A stretch of DNA of 5,208 nucleotides from the NCBI GenBank assembly GCA_938041615.1, contig CALISV010000234.1, positions 1-5,208 on the forward strand. The letters are read 5' to 3'. The notes beneath the pieces were generated by a model that saw only the letters and a list, made by a program, of their open reading frames with translations, did no database searches and was not told the origin of the DNA. Numbering within the stretch: the stretch's first letter is position 1; each line of letters starts with the position of its first letter. The stretch is from an uncultured Campylobacter sp. (GTDB taxonomy: Bacteria > Campylobacterota > Campylobacteria > Campylobacterales > Campylobacteraceae). The position numbers and the translations under genes were made by a program. Shown in pieces: positions 4,980-5,208 of the stretch.

Positions 4980-5208
4980 TCAATCCAAACTAAAAAACCG
5001 CCTAAGCTTCCATTTAAAATTTTTCTTCGGAATTTGTGTATCACTAAAATCGTCGCTCCAAATTTCGTTTTTATCGGTGAAATAGCCGCTATTTTGAGCC
5101 TGCGGTATAAAGTCGGTCCGATCTTCTATTTTTACGTTTAGCGCCTTGAAATATTGTAGCAGCTCATAATACTCTTTTGCAGATACGGCATTTACTAAAA
5201 AGAAATTT
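4980..5208 (-). CDS. Unrecognised protein, C-terminal part only (5' partial)
   Basis: Reading the minus strand from 5207 down gives 75 uninterrupted residues ending at TGA (4982-4980); the gene enters from beyond the right edge, so no start is visible. The fragment begins NFFLVNAVSAKEYYELLQYF, continues with an acidic, polar middle (IEDRTDF, GYFTDKNEIWSDDF) and ends with a basic, aromatic tail (KKNFKWKLRRFFSLD). The first part looks like an amphipathic helix. Composition and codon choice resemble the neighbouring genes, which favours a real gene over chance, but I do not recognise the family. It is convergent with torA, so the two are not in one operon. The opposing plus-strand open frame over the same bases is poorer. 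Confidence 0.6.
   Translation of the reverse strand, partial: NFFLVNAVSAKEYYELLQYFKALNVKIEDRTDFIPQAQNSGYFTDKNEIWSDDFSDTQIPKKNFKWKLRRFFSLD

Noticed and set aside
4905..5141. Plus-strand open frame of 78 codons starting MPRRPTLYLL
   Set aside because: No ribosome binding site of note, odd composition, and it lies opposite a better minus-strand reading frame (4980-5208).

Overview
The window looks like chromosomal DNA from an epsilonproteobacterium, most likely one of the higher-GC Campylobacter species (the C. rectus / showae / curvus / concisus side of the genus). This rests on the coding style (mixed GC with AT-rich gaps full of AAATTT words), T-rich promoter sequence with a strong TATAAT -10 box, AAGGAG-type ribosome binding sites, and the pairing of a single-haem cytochrome c with a Tat-exported TMAO/DMSO reductase, as described for Cj0265c-Cj0264c of C. 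jejuni. The species is an inference.

Layout. 1-810: 3' part of a DyP-type haem peroxidase (YfeX-like); its N-terminus lies left of the window. 811-1079: an AT-rich gap with a weak terminator candidate, a strong bulged hairpin (945-980), an AT palindrome, a tandem 11-bp direct repeat (1018-1039) and a clear -10 box (1044-1049) for the next gene. 1080-1658: exported single-haem cytochrome c with an SH3-like N-terminal part and a TorC-type C-terminal haem domain. 1659-2192: a 534-bp gap with no credible gene but a series of inverted repeats, ending in two related copies of a two-hairpin module whose stems differ by paired base changes. 2193-4763: periplasmic molybdopterin TMAO/S-oxide reductase (torA). 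4764-4979: short gap between convergent genes. 4980-5208, minus strand: C-terminal 75 residues of an unrecognised protein that runs off the right edge.

How the genes work together. The cytochrome and TorA probably form a periplasmic respiratory branch: the cytochrome passes electrons to the Mo-bisMGD reductase, which reduces TMAO and probably sulfoxides such as DMSO. No membrane quinol-cytochrome c reductase, TorD chaperone or TorS/TorR-like sensor is in the window. The peroxidase probably belongs to a separate, upstream unit. The most interesting part is the structured, repeat-bearing DNA between cytochrome and reductase, which separates two genes that would be expected to lie close together.
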